Shown here piece after piece: positions 27,348 to 36,481 of a stretch of 64,000 bases of DNA. Location: positions 1 through 64,000 of the forward strand of contig WIAF01000005.1 in the NCBI GenBank assembly GCA_014055465.1. Reading direction: 5' to 3'. This stretch comes from Nitrospira sp. CR1.1 (GTDB lineage: Bacteria; Nitrospirota; Nitrospiria; Nitrospirales; Nitrospiraceae). Numbering within the stretch: position 1 is the stretch's first letter; each line of letters begins with the position of its first letter. A program made the translations under genes and the position numbers. The notes beneath the pieces were generated by a model, which was not told where the DNA came from, did no database searches, and worked only from the letters and a program-made list of their open reading frames with translations.

Positions 27348-28160
27348 GTATTGGCCCATCTGGGCGATTTCGTCATGGCCATCGGCCGGCACGCGCTTGG
27401 TGAGGTCGCCTTCGCCCTTGGCGATGTCGCGGGAAATCTCGCTCATCTTGGCCATCGGCTGCAGGACAATGTTGCGCAGCAGCAGATAGGTCACGACAAG
27501 AATGATCGTGACGATGGCGCCCATCAAGCCGCCCGTGTTCCACATGGAGCGATTCGAGAGTGCAATGGCCTCGGTCATCGGCACTGATAAGGTCAACATG
27601 CCCAGCACATCGCCGACCTGGTTATTGGTGTGGCAGGTCAGACAGGCAGTCGAGGAGGCCTTATCCACGGTGGCCCGGCGGAACGTGGGCACGCCGTTCA
27701 CTTCGTCTCGACGCGCATAAGATTCCGCTCCGCCCATGATCGCCCTGATCGCTTCATTTTCAAAGTTGTCTTTCGGTGTATTGGATGGGTTCATGGGGTT
27801 CTGGCTGATGAGCCGAACGCTATACAATCCGGTGCGATTGGCCTCCTCGCCCATTTCACGAACGGCCGTTGCGGGGAACGGAATCGCATCGGCGACACCC
27901 GTGTGGTCTTTCACGACCTGGATGTCATTCCCGGCCTTGGATTTCTTGATCTTGGCCACATAATTCTGGGTGATGTAGGCGCGGCTGATCATGATCTGCG
28001 TGGAAATGACATTGGCACGTCCGGTCAGCATCGTATCCATCTTCGCTTCTTCGTGCTGATACAGCACCCCGAGGCCGATTGAGATGACGAGTAAGGCAAC
28101 CAGAGAGATTGATAGAATAAACTTCGGCCCGATCGACATATGCTTCATCATGCTCCCCAT
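26475..28160 (-). CDS. Methyl-accepting chemotaxis protein with c-type haem sensor (DUF3365-like)
   Basis: The 561-residue receptor has membrane segments at about 13-34 and 209-228. The periplasmic domain (about 35-205) resembles the DUF3365/Tll0287 family and holds CLTCH at 173-177, a c-type haem attachment site, followed by [17 protein letters not shown] and the MCP hairpin follow. It probably senses redox potential, NO or oxygen in the periplasm. AGGAGGAG precedes the ATG. It lies between cheB2 and the second MCP. Maturation needs a cytochrome c assembly system, not seen in this window. Confidence 0.92.
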   Translation of the reverse strand: MGSMMKHMSIGPKFILSISLVALLVISIGLGVLYQHEEAKMDTMLTGRANVISTQIMISRAYITQNYVAKIKKSKAGNDIQVVKDHTGVADAIPFPATAVREMGEEANRTGLYSVRLISQNPMNPSNTPKDNFENEAIRAIMGGAESYARRDEVNGVPTFRRATVDKASSTACLTCHTNNQVGDVLGMLTLSVPMTEAIALSNRSMWNTGGLMGAIVTIILVVTYLLLRNIVLQPMAKMSEISRDIAKGEGDLTKRVPADGHDEIAQMGQYFNEFIEKLQHMIKKVAHVTDKVASASVELSATAEEISKGTDTLTSRASQTAAAVEEMNATVGQVAQNSGKAAGLAQDTVKTAQEGGTVVSSTISGMQQLSEAVSNSATIISDLGKSSDQIGEIVRTIEDIADQTNLLALNAAIEAARAGEQGRGFAVVADEVRKLAERTTKATKEIGDMIRQIQQDTRGAVDSMQQGTQKVTAGVDLVNKTGEALSQIVRMVSESADMIRQIAVASEEQSVATQQIASDIENVAKVTKESSSGAHESAKASQDLSQLAVELQGIVGGFKI

Positions 28161-28208
28161 AACTCCTCCTACCTCTCCCTGTGTGAACGGTTAAATTGAC
28201 AATGCTTC

Positions 28209-29306
28209 TCACACCATATTCATGAGCTCGCCGATGACTTTTGAGAGCGACACCACTTTCTCCGCACAGCCTGCTTCGACGACGGCTTTCGGCATGCCGT
28301 ACACGACACTCGATGCTTCGTCCTGCGCCACGGTTCGACCCCCTGCTGCCTTGATGGCTTTCATCCCCTCCAGTCCGTCATGCCCCATCCCGGTCAAAAT
28401 CACTCCGATGCTCCGTTCCCCAAACAATGCGGCGACGGATTGCAGCATGATGTCGACGGACGGGGCATGGGGATGTTTTTCATAGTTGGGCGACAATTTG
28501 ACCACCGATGTGGTGATGGTTTTCTTCACGATGCGAAACTGCATTCCGCCCGGCGCCACCAACACTCGCCCCGCTTTCACTTCATCGCCGTCAACCGCCT
28601 CCCGCACCTCCAGGGCGCAGAGATTGTTCAAGCGTTCGGCGAATGGTCTGGTAAACGAACTCGGCATGTGTTGTACGATGACGATGCCAGCCGGGCAGTC
28701 GGCAGGGATGGTCGGGACAATTTCAAACAAGGCTTGGGGGCCACCCGTGGAACATCCGATCGCAATCAGTTTGGTGCCGCGCGTCACGGAGACTGATCGA
28801 CTGCTCAACGCCTTGGCCACAGGCACGCTGGTTTTCGGCGCTCCGGAGACGCTCAGTCTCTTCAGTTTGCTGCCCGCATATCTGGCGGCAAGAACCTTGG
28901 GCACCAGCAATTTCTGAATGTCTGCGATCCGCGAGGCCACGCCGTCCAATTGTTTGGGGATGAAATCGACCGCTCCCCATTCCAAGGCCTGCAACGTCTC
29001 TTGCGCACCTTCGACCGTCACCGAACTCACCATGATGACCGGAACGGGATTCTTGGTCATGATCTGCTGAAGTGCCTGCAGCCCCGTCATCCCCGGCATT
29101 TCCACATCCATCGTGACCACGTCGGGCTTTAACTGTTGAACCTGCTGGACAGCTTCCTCGCCGTTGCGCGCCACCCCCACCACCTGAATCTGTTTTCCCT
29201 CTTCCAACATCGTGGTGAGGCTTTTCCGCATGAAGGCGGAATCGTCGACGACCAGGACGCGAACCTGGTTCGAGGCGCTCTGCGGCTGTGTGACTGGTAG
29301 TGCCAT
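28209..29306 (-). CDS. cheB: Chemotaxis methylesterase CheB (copy 2)
   Basis: The 365-residue CheB has a receiver (Asp67 in VVTMDVEMPGMTG), a linker of about 45 residues, and the esterase domain with IAIGCSTGGPQAL (nucleophile Ser), IVQHMPSSF (His) and LTGMGHDGLEG (Asp). It has about a dozen extra residues before the receiver compared with the first CheB. The ribosome site is weak. It belongs to the cheR2-cheY2-cheZ-cheA2-cheV unit and serves the two downstream receptors. Confidence 0.94.
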   Translation of the reverse strand: MALPVTQPQSASNQVRVLVVDDSAFMRKSLTTMLEEGKQIQVVGVARNGEEAVQQVQQLKPDVVTMDVEMPGMTGLQALQQIMTKNPVPVIMVSSVTVEGAQETLQALEWGAVDFIPKQLDGVASRIADIQKLLVPKVLAARYAGSKLKRLSVSGAPKTSVPVAKALSSRSVSVTRGTKLIAIGCSTGGPQALFEIVPTIPADCPAGIVIVQHMPSSFTRPFAERLNNLCALEVREAVDGDEVKAGRVLVAPGGMQFRIVKKTITTSVVKLSPNYEKHPHAPSVDIMLQSVAALFGERSIGVILTGMGHDGLEGMKAIKAAGGRTVAQDEASSVVYGMPKAVVEAGCAEKVVSLSKVIGELMNMV

Positions 29307-29387
29307 AGGATCTTTATCGATACATCGGCTGTCCGGGAAAAAAGCTTGAATCAGCCCTCCCGGATAGACGGTGTGTGCGGCCTGGAC

Positions 29388-30371
29388 TCAGGCGGCTTTT
29401 TTCACCTGCAGGTTCGGATTCTGAATATACAGCGCCAGTTTCTCGCCCAACATCTTCGCGTCAAACTTCGTAATGTAGTCCGTCGCGCCGACTGCCCGTC
29501 CCTTTTCCATATTGCAGGCTCCGGTCAGGGAGGAGTGCAGCATGACCGGCAGGTGCGCCAGCCTCGGGTCGGCCCGAATGTGTTTGGTCAGCGTGAATCC
29601 GTCCATCTCGGGCATCTCGATGTCGCTGAGAATGCACTGGATCTGATCCACTCGTTCTTTCCCCTCAGACGTGGCCTGATCCGCCAACGCCTGCAGCTTT
29701 TGCCAGGCCTCCCCGCCGGTCGTGGCCATCACATACGACATGGAGAGGCGGTCCAAGGCTTTGCGAATCTGCATCCGGGCCACGGACGAATCGTCAGCGA
29801 ACAAAACGCATTTCGATCGCAGTTCCGGCGCGATCGTCATACCCGCGAACACATCGTCGTCCGTACGGGGACAGATATCGTTCAGGACTTTTTCCACGTC
29901 GAGAATCAGCACCATGCGGCCGTCTTCCAGCATCGTGACGGCGGTGACGGCCCCTTTGTTGTTTTCCCGGACAATCGCGGGAGGCGTCTTAATGGCAGAC
30001 CAGGAAAAGCGAATGATGCGATCCACGCCAGCCACGAGGAAGCCCTGCAAACTGCCGTTGTATTCGGAAACGATCAGATACGGGTTCGCCACAGGCGCCC
30101 CGTTGATCTGCCCCTCATTTTCCATGCCGAGGCCTAAACTCCGTTTAAGGCCTACGACGGGGACCATGATTCCCCGGATATTCGCCATGCCGACAATGCG
30201 GCTATCGGCTTCCGGAATCTGGGTGAGCTCCGGCAGCTTCATCACCTCACGCACTTTGAAGACATTGATGCCGAAAATTTCGTTCGTCCCGAGCTTGAAC
30301 AGCAGCAACTCCATTTGATTTGCGCCGGCCAGCCTGGTCCTGGCATCGATTTCATTGATCAGTGTGGACAT
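29388..30371 (-). CDS. cheV: CheV: CheW-like coupling domain with receiver
   Basis: CheV joins receptors to CheA and adds phosphorylation-dependent adaptation. The 327-residue protein has a CheW domain (about 20-175, ELLLFKLGTNEIFGINVFKV, IVGMANIRGIMVPVVGLKR) and a receiver (about 190-315, VLFADDSSVARMQI, acceptor Asp in CILSDIEMPEMDGF). It has the conserved DAxT-like N-terminus (ARTRLAGANQMELLLF). GGAGGAAG precedes the ATG. It lies between cheA2 and cheB2, so this unit has both CheV and CheB for adaptation. Confidence 0.94.
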   Translation of the reverse strand: MSTLINEIDARTRLAGANQMELLLFKLGTNEIFGINVFKVREVMKLPELTQIPEADSRIVGMANIRGIMVPVVGLKRSLGLGMENEGQINGAPVANPYLIVSEYNGSLQGFLVAGVDRIIRFSWSAIKTPPAIVRENNKGAVTAVTMLEDGRMVLILDVEKVLNDICPRTDDDVFAGMTIAPELRSKCVLFADDSSVARMQIRKALDRLSMSYVMATTGGEAWQKLQALADQATSEGKERVDQIQCILSDIEMPEMDGFTLTKHIRADPRLAHLPVMLHSSLTGACNMEKGRAVGATDYITKFDAKMLGEKLALYIQNPNLQVKKAA

Positions 30372-30458
30372 ACTTCCTCCGATCTCGCGCGGCCCTGTTC
30401 ACCGACTCTGCTTGAACACCTGTTTCCTGTTTTCAGACCGTGGCCTGCGCCTCTTGTG

Positions 30459-32354
30459 TCAGGCGGCGATGCCCGGGGTATGCCAAGCTTGGGCATTTTG
30501 AACCAACTCCGACGTATCCAGAATGAGAACCACTTTGCCCTCGCCGGTGATCGTGGCGCCTGACACGCCTTTGACGGTTTCGAGATAATCCCAGATCGAC
30601 TTGATGACGACTTCTTCCTGGGATCGAAGCTCATCGACGACCACTCCGACCCTGCGGTCTCCCAATGCCGCGACGACCACATAAAACCGCTCGCGGTTGG
30701 AGTCCGTTGGGATATCAAACTCCTGCGCGAGACGAATGAGCGGCAACACGCGATCGCGCAGATGCAGCACTTCGCGCCCGTTGATCGTCTTGATCTCGGA
30801 GCGCGAGATTCGAACGGCTTCGATGACGGTGCTCAAGGGAATCGCAAAAATCGAACGCTCGACTTCCACCATCAAGGCCTGAATAATCGCGATCGTCAGC
30901 GGCAGTTTGATGATGATCTGGCTGCCCTTGCCGGGCTCGGATTCCAGATCCACGCTGCCGTTGATTTTCCGAATGTTTGTGCGAACCACATCCATGCCGA
31001 CGCCGCGGCCGGATACGTCCGTCACCTTTTCGGCAGTGCTGAATCCCGGCAGGAAAATCAGATTCAAAATTTCACGATGCTCCATGGTCGCGAGTTCGGC
31101 TTCGCTGATCAGCCCTTTCGCCAGGGCTTTTTCCTTGATCTTTTCGACCTGAATCCCGCGCCCGTCGTCGTTGATTCGAATGACGATACTGTTGCCTTCC
31201 TGGCTCGCAGCAATAGTCAGCTGGCCCTCCCCGGCTTTTCCTTTCGCCTGGCGTTCGGCGGGTGTTTCGATCCCGTGGTCGATCGCATTGCGCACGAGGT
31301 GCACCAACGGATCGCCGATTTCGTCGGCGACGGATTTATCAAGCTCCGTTTCTTCTCCGCGCATCTCCAGATGGACCTGTTTGTTGAGCTTTTGTGAAAG
31401 GTCCCGCACCATGCGGGGCAACTTGGCAAACACCTTTTTGATCGGGAGCATGCGGGTCTTCATCACGGCCAATTGCAGGTCGGTCGTCACCAGGTTGAGT
31501 TGCGCGAGGGTTTCGCTCAACACCCGTACCTGGGGATCGGACTCGTGCTGCTGCTCCAATTGAGTGCCGATCTTGATGAGACGATTGCGTCCGAGGACCA
31601 GCTCGCCGACCAGATTCATCACGCTGTCGAGACGTTTGGTTTCGACGCGAATGGTGGCATCTTCCTCCACCGGTTTCGGTTGTTTTTCTTGTTTGTGCAG
31701 CGCCTGGTCGAGCGCGCGCTCGGTAATGGCTTTCGCCTGGAGCAGAATTTCGCCCAGCGGCGTCTTGGGTTCCGGCTGATGTTGCTGCGCCGTGAGCGCA
31801 TCGAGGACCTGTTCTTTGGAGGCCAGGCCGTCGTTGACCAGAATTTCGCCCAGCGTCGGCAGCGACACGACCGGGGCGGCCGGAGGTGGCGTCGGCGCCG
31901 CGGCTTCGACCTTCGGGGGCGCGGGGGCGGCCGCATGCGCGGCTATCGGCGCCGAGGCGGCGGCGGTTCCGTTGAGAATCTCGTCCAGTTTGGCCGCAAT
32001 CGCCGCCGTGGGAACATGATTGTCCGTGCCTGATTCCCGGATGTCGGCCATGATCGCCTTAATGACGTCGATGGTTTCGAGAATGACGCTGATGATGGCC
32101 GGATTGACGGCCATTTCGGCCTGGCGCAATTTATTCAGGATATTTTCGCCGCGATGGGCTACATCCACGAGATGGTTGAAGCCGAGAAAACCGGCGGATC
32201 CTTTCATGCTGTGCATCGCGCGGAAGATCTCATTCAAGAGATCGGTGTTGTTGGGATCGGACTCCAACGTCACGAACCGCTGATCCAGCACTTCCAACAT
32301 CTCGTTGGATTCAGTCAGAAAATCGTTGAGTATTTCCTGCATTTCATCGCTCAT
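30459..32354 (-). CDS. cheA: Chemotaxis histidine kinase CheA (copy 2) with MshEN-like repeats
   Basis: The 631-residue kinase has HPt (His48 in FRAMHSMKGSAGFLGF), an Ala/Pro-rich linker in place of a clear P2 domain (about 125-160), two tandem repeats at about 163-222 (LGEILVNDGLASKEQVLDAL and LGEILLQAKAITERALDQAL), dimerisation, HATPase (HLVRNAIDHGIE, DDGRGIQ, GRGVGMDVVR) and a CheW-like domain. The linker is shorter than in CheA1. GAGGTGG precedes the start, eight bases after the cheZ stop. With cheY2 and cheZ beside it, this is probably the kinase that drives the motor. Confidence 0.95.
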   Translation of the reverse strand: MSDEMQEILNDFLTESNEMLEVLDQRFVTLESDPNNTDLLNEIFRAMHSMKGSAGFLGFNHLVDVAHRGENILNKLRQAEMAVNPAIISVILETIDVIKAIMADIRESGTDNHVPTAAIAAKLDEILNGTAAASAPIAAHAAAPAPPKVEAAAPTPPPAAPVVSLPTLGEILVNDGLASKEQVLDALTAQQHQPEPKTPLGEILLQAKAITERALDQALHKQEKQPKPVEEDATIRVETKRLDSVMNLVGELVLGRNRLIKIGTQLEQQHESDPQVRVLSETLAQLNLVTTDLQLAVMKTRMLPIKKVFAKLPRMVRDLSQKLNKQVHLEMRGEETELDKSVADEIGDPLVHLVRNAIDHGIETPAERQAKGKAGEGQLTIAASQEGNSIVIRINDDGRGIQVEKIKEKALAKGLISEAELATMEHREILNLIFLPGFSTAEKVTDVSGRGVGMDVVRTNIRKINGSVDLESEPGKGSQIIIKLPLTIAIIQALMVEVERSIFAIPLSTVIEAVRISRSEIKTINGREVLHLRDRVLPLIRLAQEFDIPTDSNRERFYVVVAALGDRRVGVVVDELRSQEEVVIKSIWDYLETVKGVSGATITGEGKVVLILDTSELVQNAQAWHTPGIAA

Positions 32355-32362
32355 AACCCACC

Positions 32363-33013
32363 TCAGTTAAAACCGAATTGCTTCAGGATTTCGTCGGCCA
32401 GATCCTGATTCATGGATGTATTCTTGGTCGCTTCCAACTGCTTCAGCATTTGGCTGGCCTTGTCCTGCTCATTCTTCGCGGCCTGCTTTTGATAGGGGCC
32501 GAAGACCACCACGAGCTGCAACAATTTGTGTTCGACTTCTTGCAGGATGGTGACGAGCTTGTTCACGCTCTGCGCCACCAGGTCCTGAAATGACAATGCC
32601 GTCATGATATCGAGCAGCCGTTTGTCGTCGGCGCCGATGGAACTGCCGATCGCTTGCATCTGCTGCAGCAGCGCGGGCGCCGCCTGAATTTTCTGCAAGG
32701 CAATCGTGAGGTCCTTGATCATGCCGCTGAGCTTCAGGTGGTTGTCCTGAATGGCTTCGACTTCCAGCAGGACTCGATGGGTCCCCTGCTCGGTCATCGT
32801 CTTGAGATTCGTGAGGTGGGTTAACGCTTGCGGCAGCTGTTCGGTAGAGGTACTGACCGGCGCGCTGAATTCGGACAGCGTCTTCATCGTCGTATCGATG
32901 AAGCGGGCCAATTCGCCGAGTTCTTCATACAGCTTGGTATCCGGCGCCTTCTCAGTCGTCTCATCTTCATCGACCGGGTGTTGTGTTTTTGCCGCCGCGC
33001 GTGGTTGTGCCAT
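32363..33013 (-). CDS. cheZ: CheY-P phosphatase CheZ
   Basis: CheZ speeds loss of phosphate from CheY. The 216-residue protein has the long helical hairpin with DIMTALSFQDLVAQSVNKLV (Asp144 and catalytic Gln148, matching the FQDLxxQ core) followed by QEVEHKLLQLV. After a linker it has the C-terminal CheY-binding peptide DLADEILKQFGF (205-215). CheZ is best known from proteobacteria, so a complete one here is useful for tracing the family. I use the ATG at 33013 (GGGGGG in front). Confidence 0.9.
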   Translation of the reverse strand: MAQPRAAAKTQHPVDEDETTEKAPDTKLYEELGELARFIDTTMKTLSEFSAPVSTSTEQLPQALTHLTNLKTMTEQGTHRVLLEVEAIQDNHLKLSGMIKDLTIALQKIQAAPALLQQMQAIGSSIGADDKRLLDIMTALSFQDLVAQSVNKLVTILQEVEHKLLQLVVVFGPYQKQAAKNEQDKASQMLKQLEATKNTSMNQDLADEILKQFGFN

Positions 33014-33039
33014 TATCCCCCCCACCGGTTAAGAGTCGA

Positions 33040-33420
33040 TTACTTGAAAATCTTGTTGATTTTGTCCTGCATCGTCTCTGCGGTGAACGGCTTGACGACA
33101 TAGTTGCTAACGCCGGCCTGCACGGCTTCCATAAGATTTTCCTTCTGGGCTTCGGCCGTGACCATCAGAACCGGAATTTTTTTCAAGCTTTCATCCGCGC
33201 GGATCGCGCGCAGCATGTCGATGCCCATCATGACCGGCATGTTCCAGTCGGAGACGACGAAGCCATAGGTATCCGCTTTCAGTTTGGTCAATGCTTCCTG
33301 GCCGTTTTCCGCCTCTTCTAGATTGTTGAAGCCGAGTTGCTTCAAAATGTTCTTGACGATCCGCCGCATGGTGGACATGTCGTCAACAACGAGAATCTTC
33401 ATATTTGGATCAGCCGGCAT
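33040..33420 (-). CDS. cheY: Chemotaxis response regulator CheY (copy 2)
   Basis: The 126-residue receiver has the classical motor-CheY features: [14 protein letters not shown], acceptor Asp58 in [25 protein letters not shown] with the switch Thr, and [21 protein letters not shown] precedes the ATG. It lies directly between cheR2 and cheZ. These features make it the best candidate for binding FliM. Confidence 0.94.
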   Translation of the reverse strand: MPADPNMKILVVDDMSTMRRIVKNILKQLGFNNLEEAENGQEALTKLKADTYGFVVSDWNMPVMMGIDMLRAIRADESLKKIPVLMVTAEAQKENLMEAVQAGVSNYVVKPFTAETMQDKINKIFK

Positions 33421-33429
33421 GGGTCCTCC

Positions 33430-34293
33430 TTACTGTTTCTCATGAATAACTGAACGGCCCGCATGAATGGTTTTGAAATGCCCTGCCTTGTCGAGCAGGG
33501 TCTCGGAAAATCCGATCATCAGGTAGCCCTTCGGCCGGAGGGCATCGCGCAGGTCCGATACGATCTGCGCCTTGGCTTTCTCGTCGAAATAGATGAGGCA
33601 GTTGCGGCAAAAAATGATATCGATCCCGCGGATCAGTTTCAGCCTGGGACGGTCGTACAGATTGACATTCATGAACCGCACCATGTCCTTCACCGGCTGC
33701 GCCAACGTCTGTTCTTCCTTTTTTCCGGTGAAATAACGCGCGAGCATCGCCGGAGGAACCTTCCGCAACGAATGGGATGAATAGGTGGCTGTCCGTGCGA
33801 TGTTCAGGACATTCTCACTGATGTCGGTCGCCAGGATATCGATGGTCCAGCCGGCAAGCGGAGGATAGTCGCGAAGCAGCAGCGCAAGGGTGTACGGTTC
33901 GTCACCGGTCGAGCAGGCGGCGCTCCAGATGCGAAGTTGTTTTGTCTGGGCGTTTGTTTTCATGACTTCCGGAATCATCACTTTCATAAACGTGTCGAGC
34001 TGAGCTTCATCGCGAAAAAAGTAGGTTTCATTCGTGGTGATGACTGTGTACAGCTCGGTGATTTCCCGGTCCCGGTAGGCATCGAAGCGCAAAAAGTTGA
34101 GATAGTTTTCGAATGTCTGACAGCGGCACGCCTTCAAACGAGGGAGCAACCGGCTTTCGAGCAGGTACGTCTTGTTATCCTGAAAATGAATGCCGGTCAT
34201 CTCATAGATGAGATCCCGGAGCTGCTTGAATGTGTCCGGGTTCAGCTTTGGCGCGGGCAGCTCCGTTTTTCTCACCGTGTTTGTCTCGGCCAT
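33430..34293 (-). CDS. cheR: Chemotaxis protein methyltransferase CheR (copy 2)
   Basis: The 287-residue methyltransferase has TNETYFFRDE, the SAM site RIWSAACSTGDEPYT, DILATDISENVL and IIFCRNCLIYFDE. I use the ATG at 34293 (MAETNT) with GAGG in front; the frame is open to 34356. It begins the second chemotaxis unit and ends nine bases before cheY2. There is no TPR or receptor-tethering extension. Confidence 0.93.
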   Translation of the reverse strand: MAETNTVRKTELPAPKLNPDTFKQLRDLIYEMTGIHFQDNKTYLLESRLLPRLKACRCQTFENYLNFLRFDAYRDREITELYTVITTNETYFFRDEAQLDTFMKVMIPEVMKTNAQTKQLRIWSAACSTGDEPYTLALLLRDYPPLAGWTIDILATDISENVLNIARTATYSSHSLRKVPPAMLARYFTGKKEEQTLAQPVKDMVRFMNVNLYDRPRLKLIRGIDIIFCRNCLIYFDEKAKAQIVSDLRDALRPKGYLMIGFSETLLDKAGHFKTIHAGRSVIHEKQ

Positions 34294-34332
34294 CGCGTAC
34301 CTCATGTGAACCGCTAGAGATGAGCTCAAACA

Positions 34333-34354
34333 GCGGACACCCCTGGGAGTCCGC
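34333..34354. other. Near-perfect palindrome ahead of cheR2
   Basis: GCGGAC and GTCCGC arms (34333-34338 and 34349-34354) enclose a second CCC/GGG pair. The element lies between the helix-turn-helix gene and cheR2. It may end the upstream transcript or be a protein-binding site. Confidence 0.4.
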
Positions 34355-34403
34355 ACCGCTCACGTGTTGTCGGGCCCTGCATGGCGGTCTCTTCGCGGAG
34401 AGA

Positions 34404-34661
34404 TCAGTGGTGCTGGGTCCGGCTGTGTATCCATTCGTGAATGTCGCGTCGGAGGAACCGCCAGTGCTTTCCGATTTTGGAGGCAGGCAATTCTCCCAGA
34501 CGCGCGAGTTTATACACCGTGGATTTCGGCACGCGCAGGAACCGTGCAACTTCCGACACGGTGAGAATCTCGCCTTCCGACGCCGATACACTGTCGAGGC
34601 TGACGTTGGTTGTGGGCGTAAGAGCGTTGTTCATAACGGATATGGTATCGGTGGGCGCCAT
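34404..34661 (-). CDS. Excisionase-type helix-turn-helix DNA-binding protein
   Basis: The 85-residue product has a polar N-terminal third, then an HTH_17/excisionase-like fold: ILTVSEVARFLRVPKSTVYK, LARLGELPASKIGKHWRF and RRDIHEWI. Such small MerR-like proteins act as excisionases or as regulators. No integrase is nearby, so a regulatory role for the chemotaxis unit just downstream is more likely, but this is inference. The start is uncertain: an ATG nine codons in (34634) is also possible. Confidence 0.8.
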   Translation of the reverse strand: MAPTDTISVMNNALTPTTNVSLDSVSASEGEILTVSEVARFLRVPKSTVYKLARLGELPASKIGKHWRFLRRDIHEWIHSRTQHH

Positions 34662-34838
34662 CTCAAACTTTAGTTGCCGGTTCTTGAACGATGGGGTTTA
34701 ATAAGGGACAGGTTGCGAGCCGACCGGTACGGTTCTCCCAAGAGGGCTCGTTCCGCTCAGGTTTCTGGCCTGAAACCGCATGAATAAGCCGGGCTAGCGC
34801 AGACATCGCAATCGCACATCAGACTGAGAGAGATCCGG

Positions 34839-35768
34839 ATGGCTACGATCGTTTCGATAGGATCAGGCAAAGGCGGTGTTGGAAAAAGTGTCATTGCCGC
34901 CAATCTGGCCATGTTATTGGCCAAACGGGGCCAGCGCGTGGTGCTGGCCGATCTCGATGTGGGTGGCGCCGATGCCCACATCCTGTTTGGCCTGCTGAAT
35001 CCTCCTCGCACCCTGACCGATTTCGTCGAGCGGCGGGTGGAACGGCTGGAAGAGGTTCTTCAGCCGATCTCGGCCCACCCCTTCCTGCAGCTCCTGCCCG
35101 GCACCGGGGATACGCTGGCGACCGCCAATCTGCCCTATGCCAAGAAAAAGCGCCTGATTCGCCACTTTTCCCAGCTGCAGGCTGACGTTATCCTTGTCGA
35201 TATCGGCGCCGGCACCAGTTACCATGCGCTGGATTTCTTCCTCATGGCTGACCGGTACCTGACGGTGGCGACGCCGGATCCGACATCGGTCCTCGATCTG
35301 TACCGATTCATCAAATTGGCCGCGATTCGGCGTGTGTTATCGGGATTCTTGTCCAGGGACGCCGTGAGCGAGGCGCTCTCGGATCGCGATTTCGCCAGCA
35401 TCGACGAAGTCATCCAGGCCGTGGGCGAGACGGATCCGAATGCCAGGGAAACAGCCAGCCGGACCTTGCAAGGGTTTCAGCCCCACCTCATCGTGAATCG
35501 CGTCTCCGGCAAATCGCGCGTGAATGTGCTGCAGTTGAAAAAGCTATTGAAGGAATATGTCGGGGGAGACTTGACGATGCTGGGCGAGATTCCCGACGAT
35601 CCGGCTATGACCCGCGCAGTTCGCAGTTATCTGCCCGTGGTGGAATTCGAGCCCACCGCGCCTGCATCCGTCGCGCTGAACGGCGCGGCAGATGCGCTCT
35701 TGATTGAACTCAACCGACCCTCGCCGATACCTGCCGAATCTGTCCCCTCACCGGAGCGGGCTGCATAG
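34839..35768 (+). CDS. MinD/ParA-family ATPase, FlhG-like
   Basis: The 309-residue P-loop ATPase has the deviant Walker A GSGKGGVGKS (residues 8-17), LADLDVGGADAH, and DIGAGTSYHALDFFLMAD. FlhG (FleN, YlxH) limits flagellar number and place with FlhF. The location between chemotaxis and flagellin genes supports that kind of role, but the N-terminal DQAxxLR motif of classical FlhG is absent and no flhF is in the window. The protein has an extra segment near residues 170-200 compared with MinD. It is one of the few plus-strand genes and is convergent with a PilZ gene. Confidence 0.8.
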   Translation: MATIVSIGSGKGGVGKSVIAANLAMLLAKRGQRVVLADLDVGGADAHILFGLLNPPRTLTDFVERRVERLEEVLQPISAHPFLQLLPGTGDTLATANLPYAKKKRLIRHFSQLQADVILVDIGAGTSYHALDFFLMADRYLTVATPDPTSVLDLYRFIKLAAIRRVLSGFLSRDAVSEALSDRDFASIDEVIQAVGETDPNARETASRTLQGFQPHLIVNRVSGKSRVNVLQLKKLLKEYVGGDLTMLGEIPDDPAMTRAVRSYLPVVEFEPTAPASVALNGAADALLIELNRPSPIPAESVPSPERAA

Positions 35769-35801
35769 CCGGTCGCCGCCCCTACTCTGACACACCACGA
35801 A

Positions 35802-36422
35802 TTACAGGTGGCTATGCGAAGCTTTCCTCGTCCGTAGCCGCTCGGCTTGAACCTGAAGGATATGCCGGATAATTAGTTCCTGTTCGTCCCCGCCCAATTC
35901 GACAAACTGGGTGGCGAGATGGAATCCTGGCGAGCCGTGTTCGAGCGGCGTCACGCGGATGATCTTGGCCGTGGTTTCGATCATGCTGAACGGCGGCAGG
36001 ATGACCTTCAGTACGAGAAGATCCTCTGCCTGAAATTCACGGGGTGTGTCGAATCCCAACCCGCCCGCGCTGATATCCACATCGGTCAGTCGCGCGATGG
36101 CCACGCTGCCCGGGTGACTCTTTACCAACGACTTGAGAATCGTCTCCAGCATCCAGTCGATTTTCGAAACCCATGGCAGGAGCGGAGAGCTCGCAAACGT
36201 CTCTCCCGCCCGAACCAGTAAATCAATGGTCGGCTTCGACACCGCCGTGGCGATGGTGTCTTCTGTCGCCGGCGGCAAGTACCGGTTCATGGCTTCGACA
36301 GGTTCGTCGGCTCGTCGGTATTCCAGCAACAAGCGATCGTCGATGCGGAGCCATTCACGCCGCTCCTCATTCTTGATGTCGTTGTGCGGGCGTTGAAGCG
36401 GCCGGTCAGGTGAAGGCCTCAT
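35802..36422 (-). CDS. PilZ-domain protein with an internal insertion
   Basis: The 206-residue protein starts the PilZ fold with RREWLRIDDRLLLEY (about 22-36) and resumes it with DVDISAGGLGF (about 115-125) and later FHLATQFVEL. The roughly 75 residues between are predicted helical. This resembles PilZ proteins with a heptad or helical insertion. RREWLR replaces the c-di-GMP-binding RxxxR with R22, R23 and R27 still in place. It probably senses c-di-GMP in flagellar or surface regulation. Confidence 0.75.
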   Translation of the reverse strand: MRPSPDRPLQRPHNDIKNEERREWLRIDDRLLLEYRRADEPVEAMNRYLPPATEDTIATAVSKPTIDLLVRAGETFASSPLLPWVSKIDWMLETILKSLVKSHPGSVAIARLTDVDISAGGLGFDTPREFQAEDLLVLKVILPPFSMIETTAKIIRVTPLEHGSPGFHLATQFVELGGDEQELIIRHILQVQAERLRTRKASHSHL

Positions 36423-36481
36423 ACCAAACCTCTCTAGCGGAAAAGAGTACGGGGGAGTCAGGTTCTCTGGCCGCGCGACCC

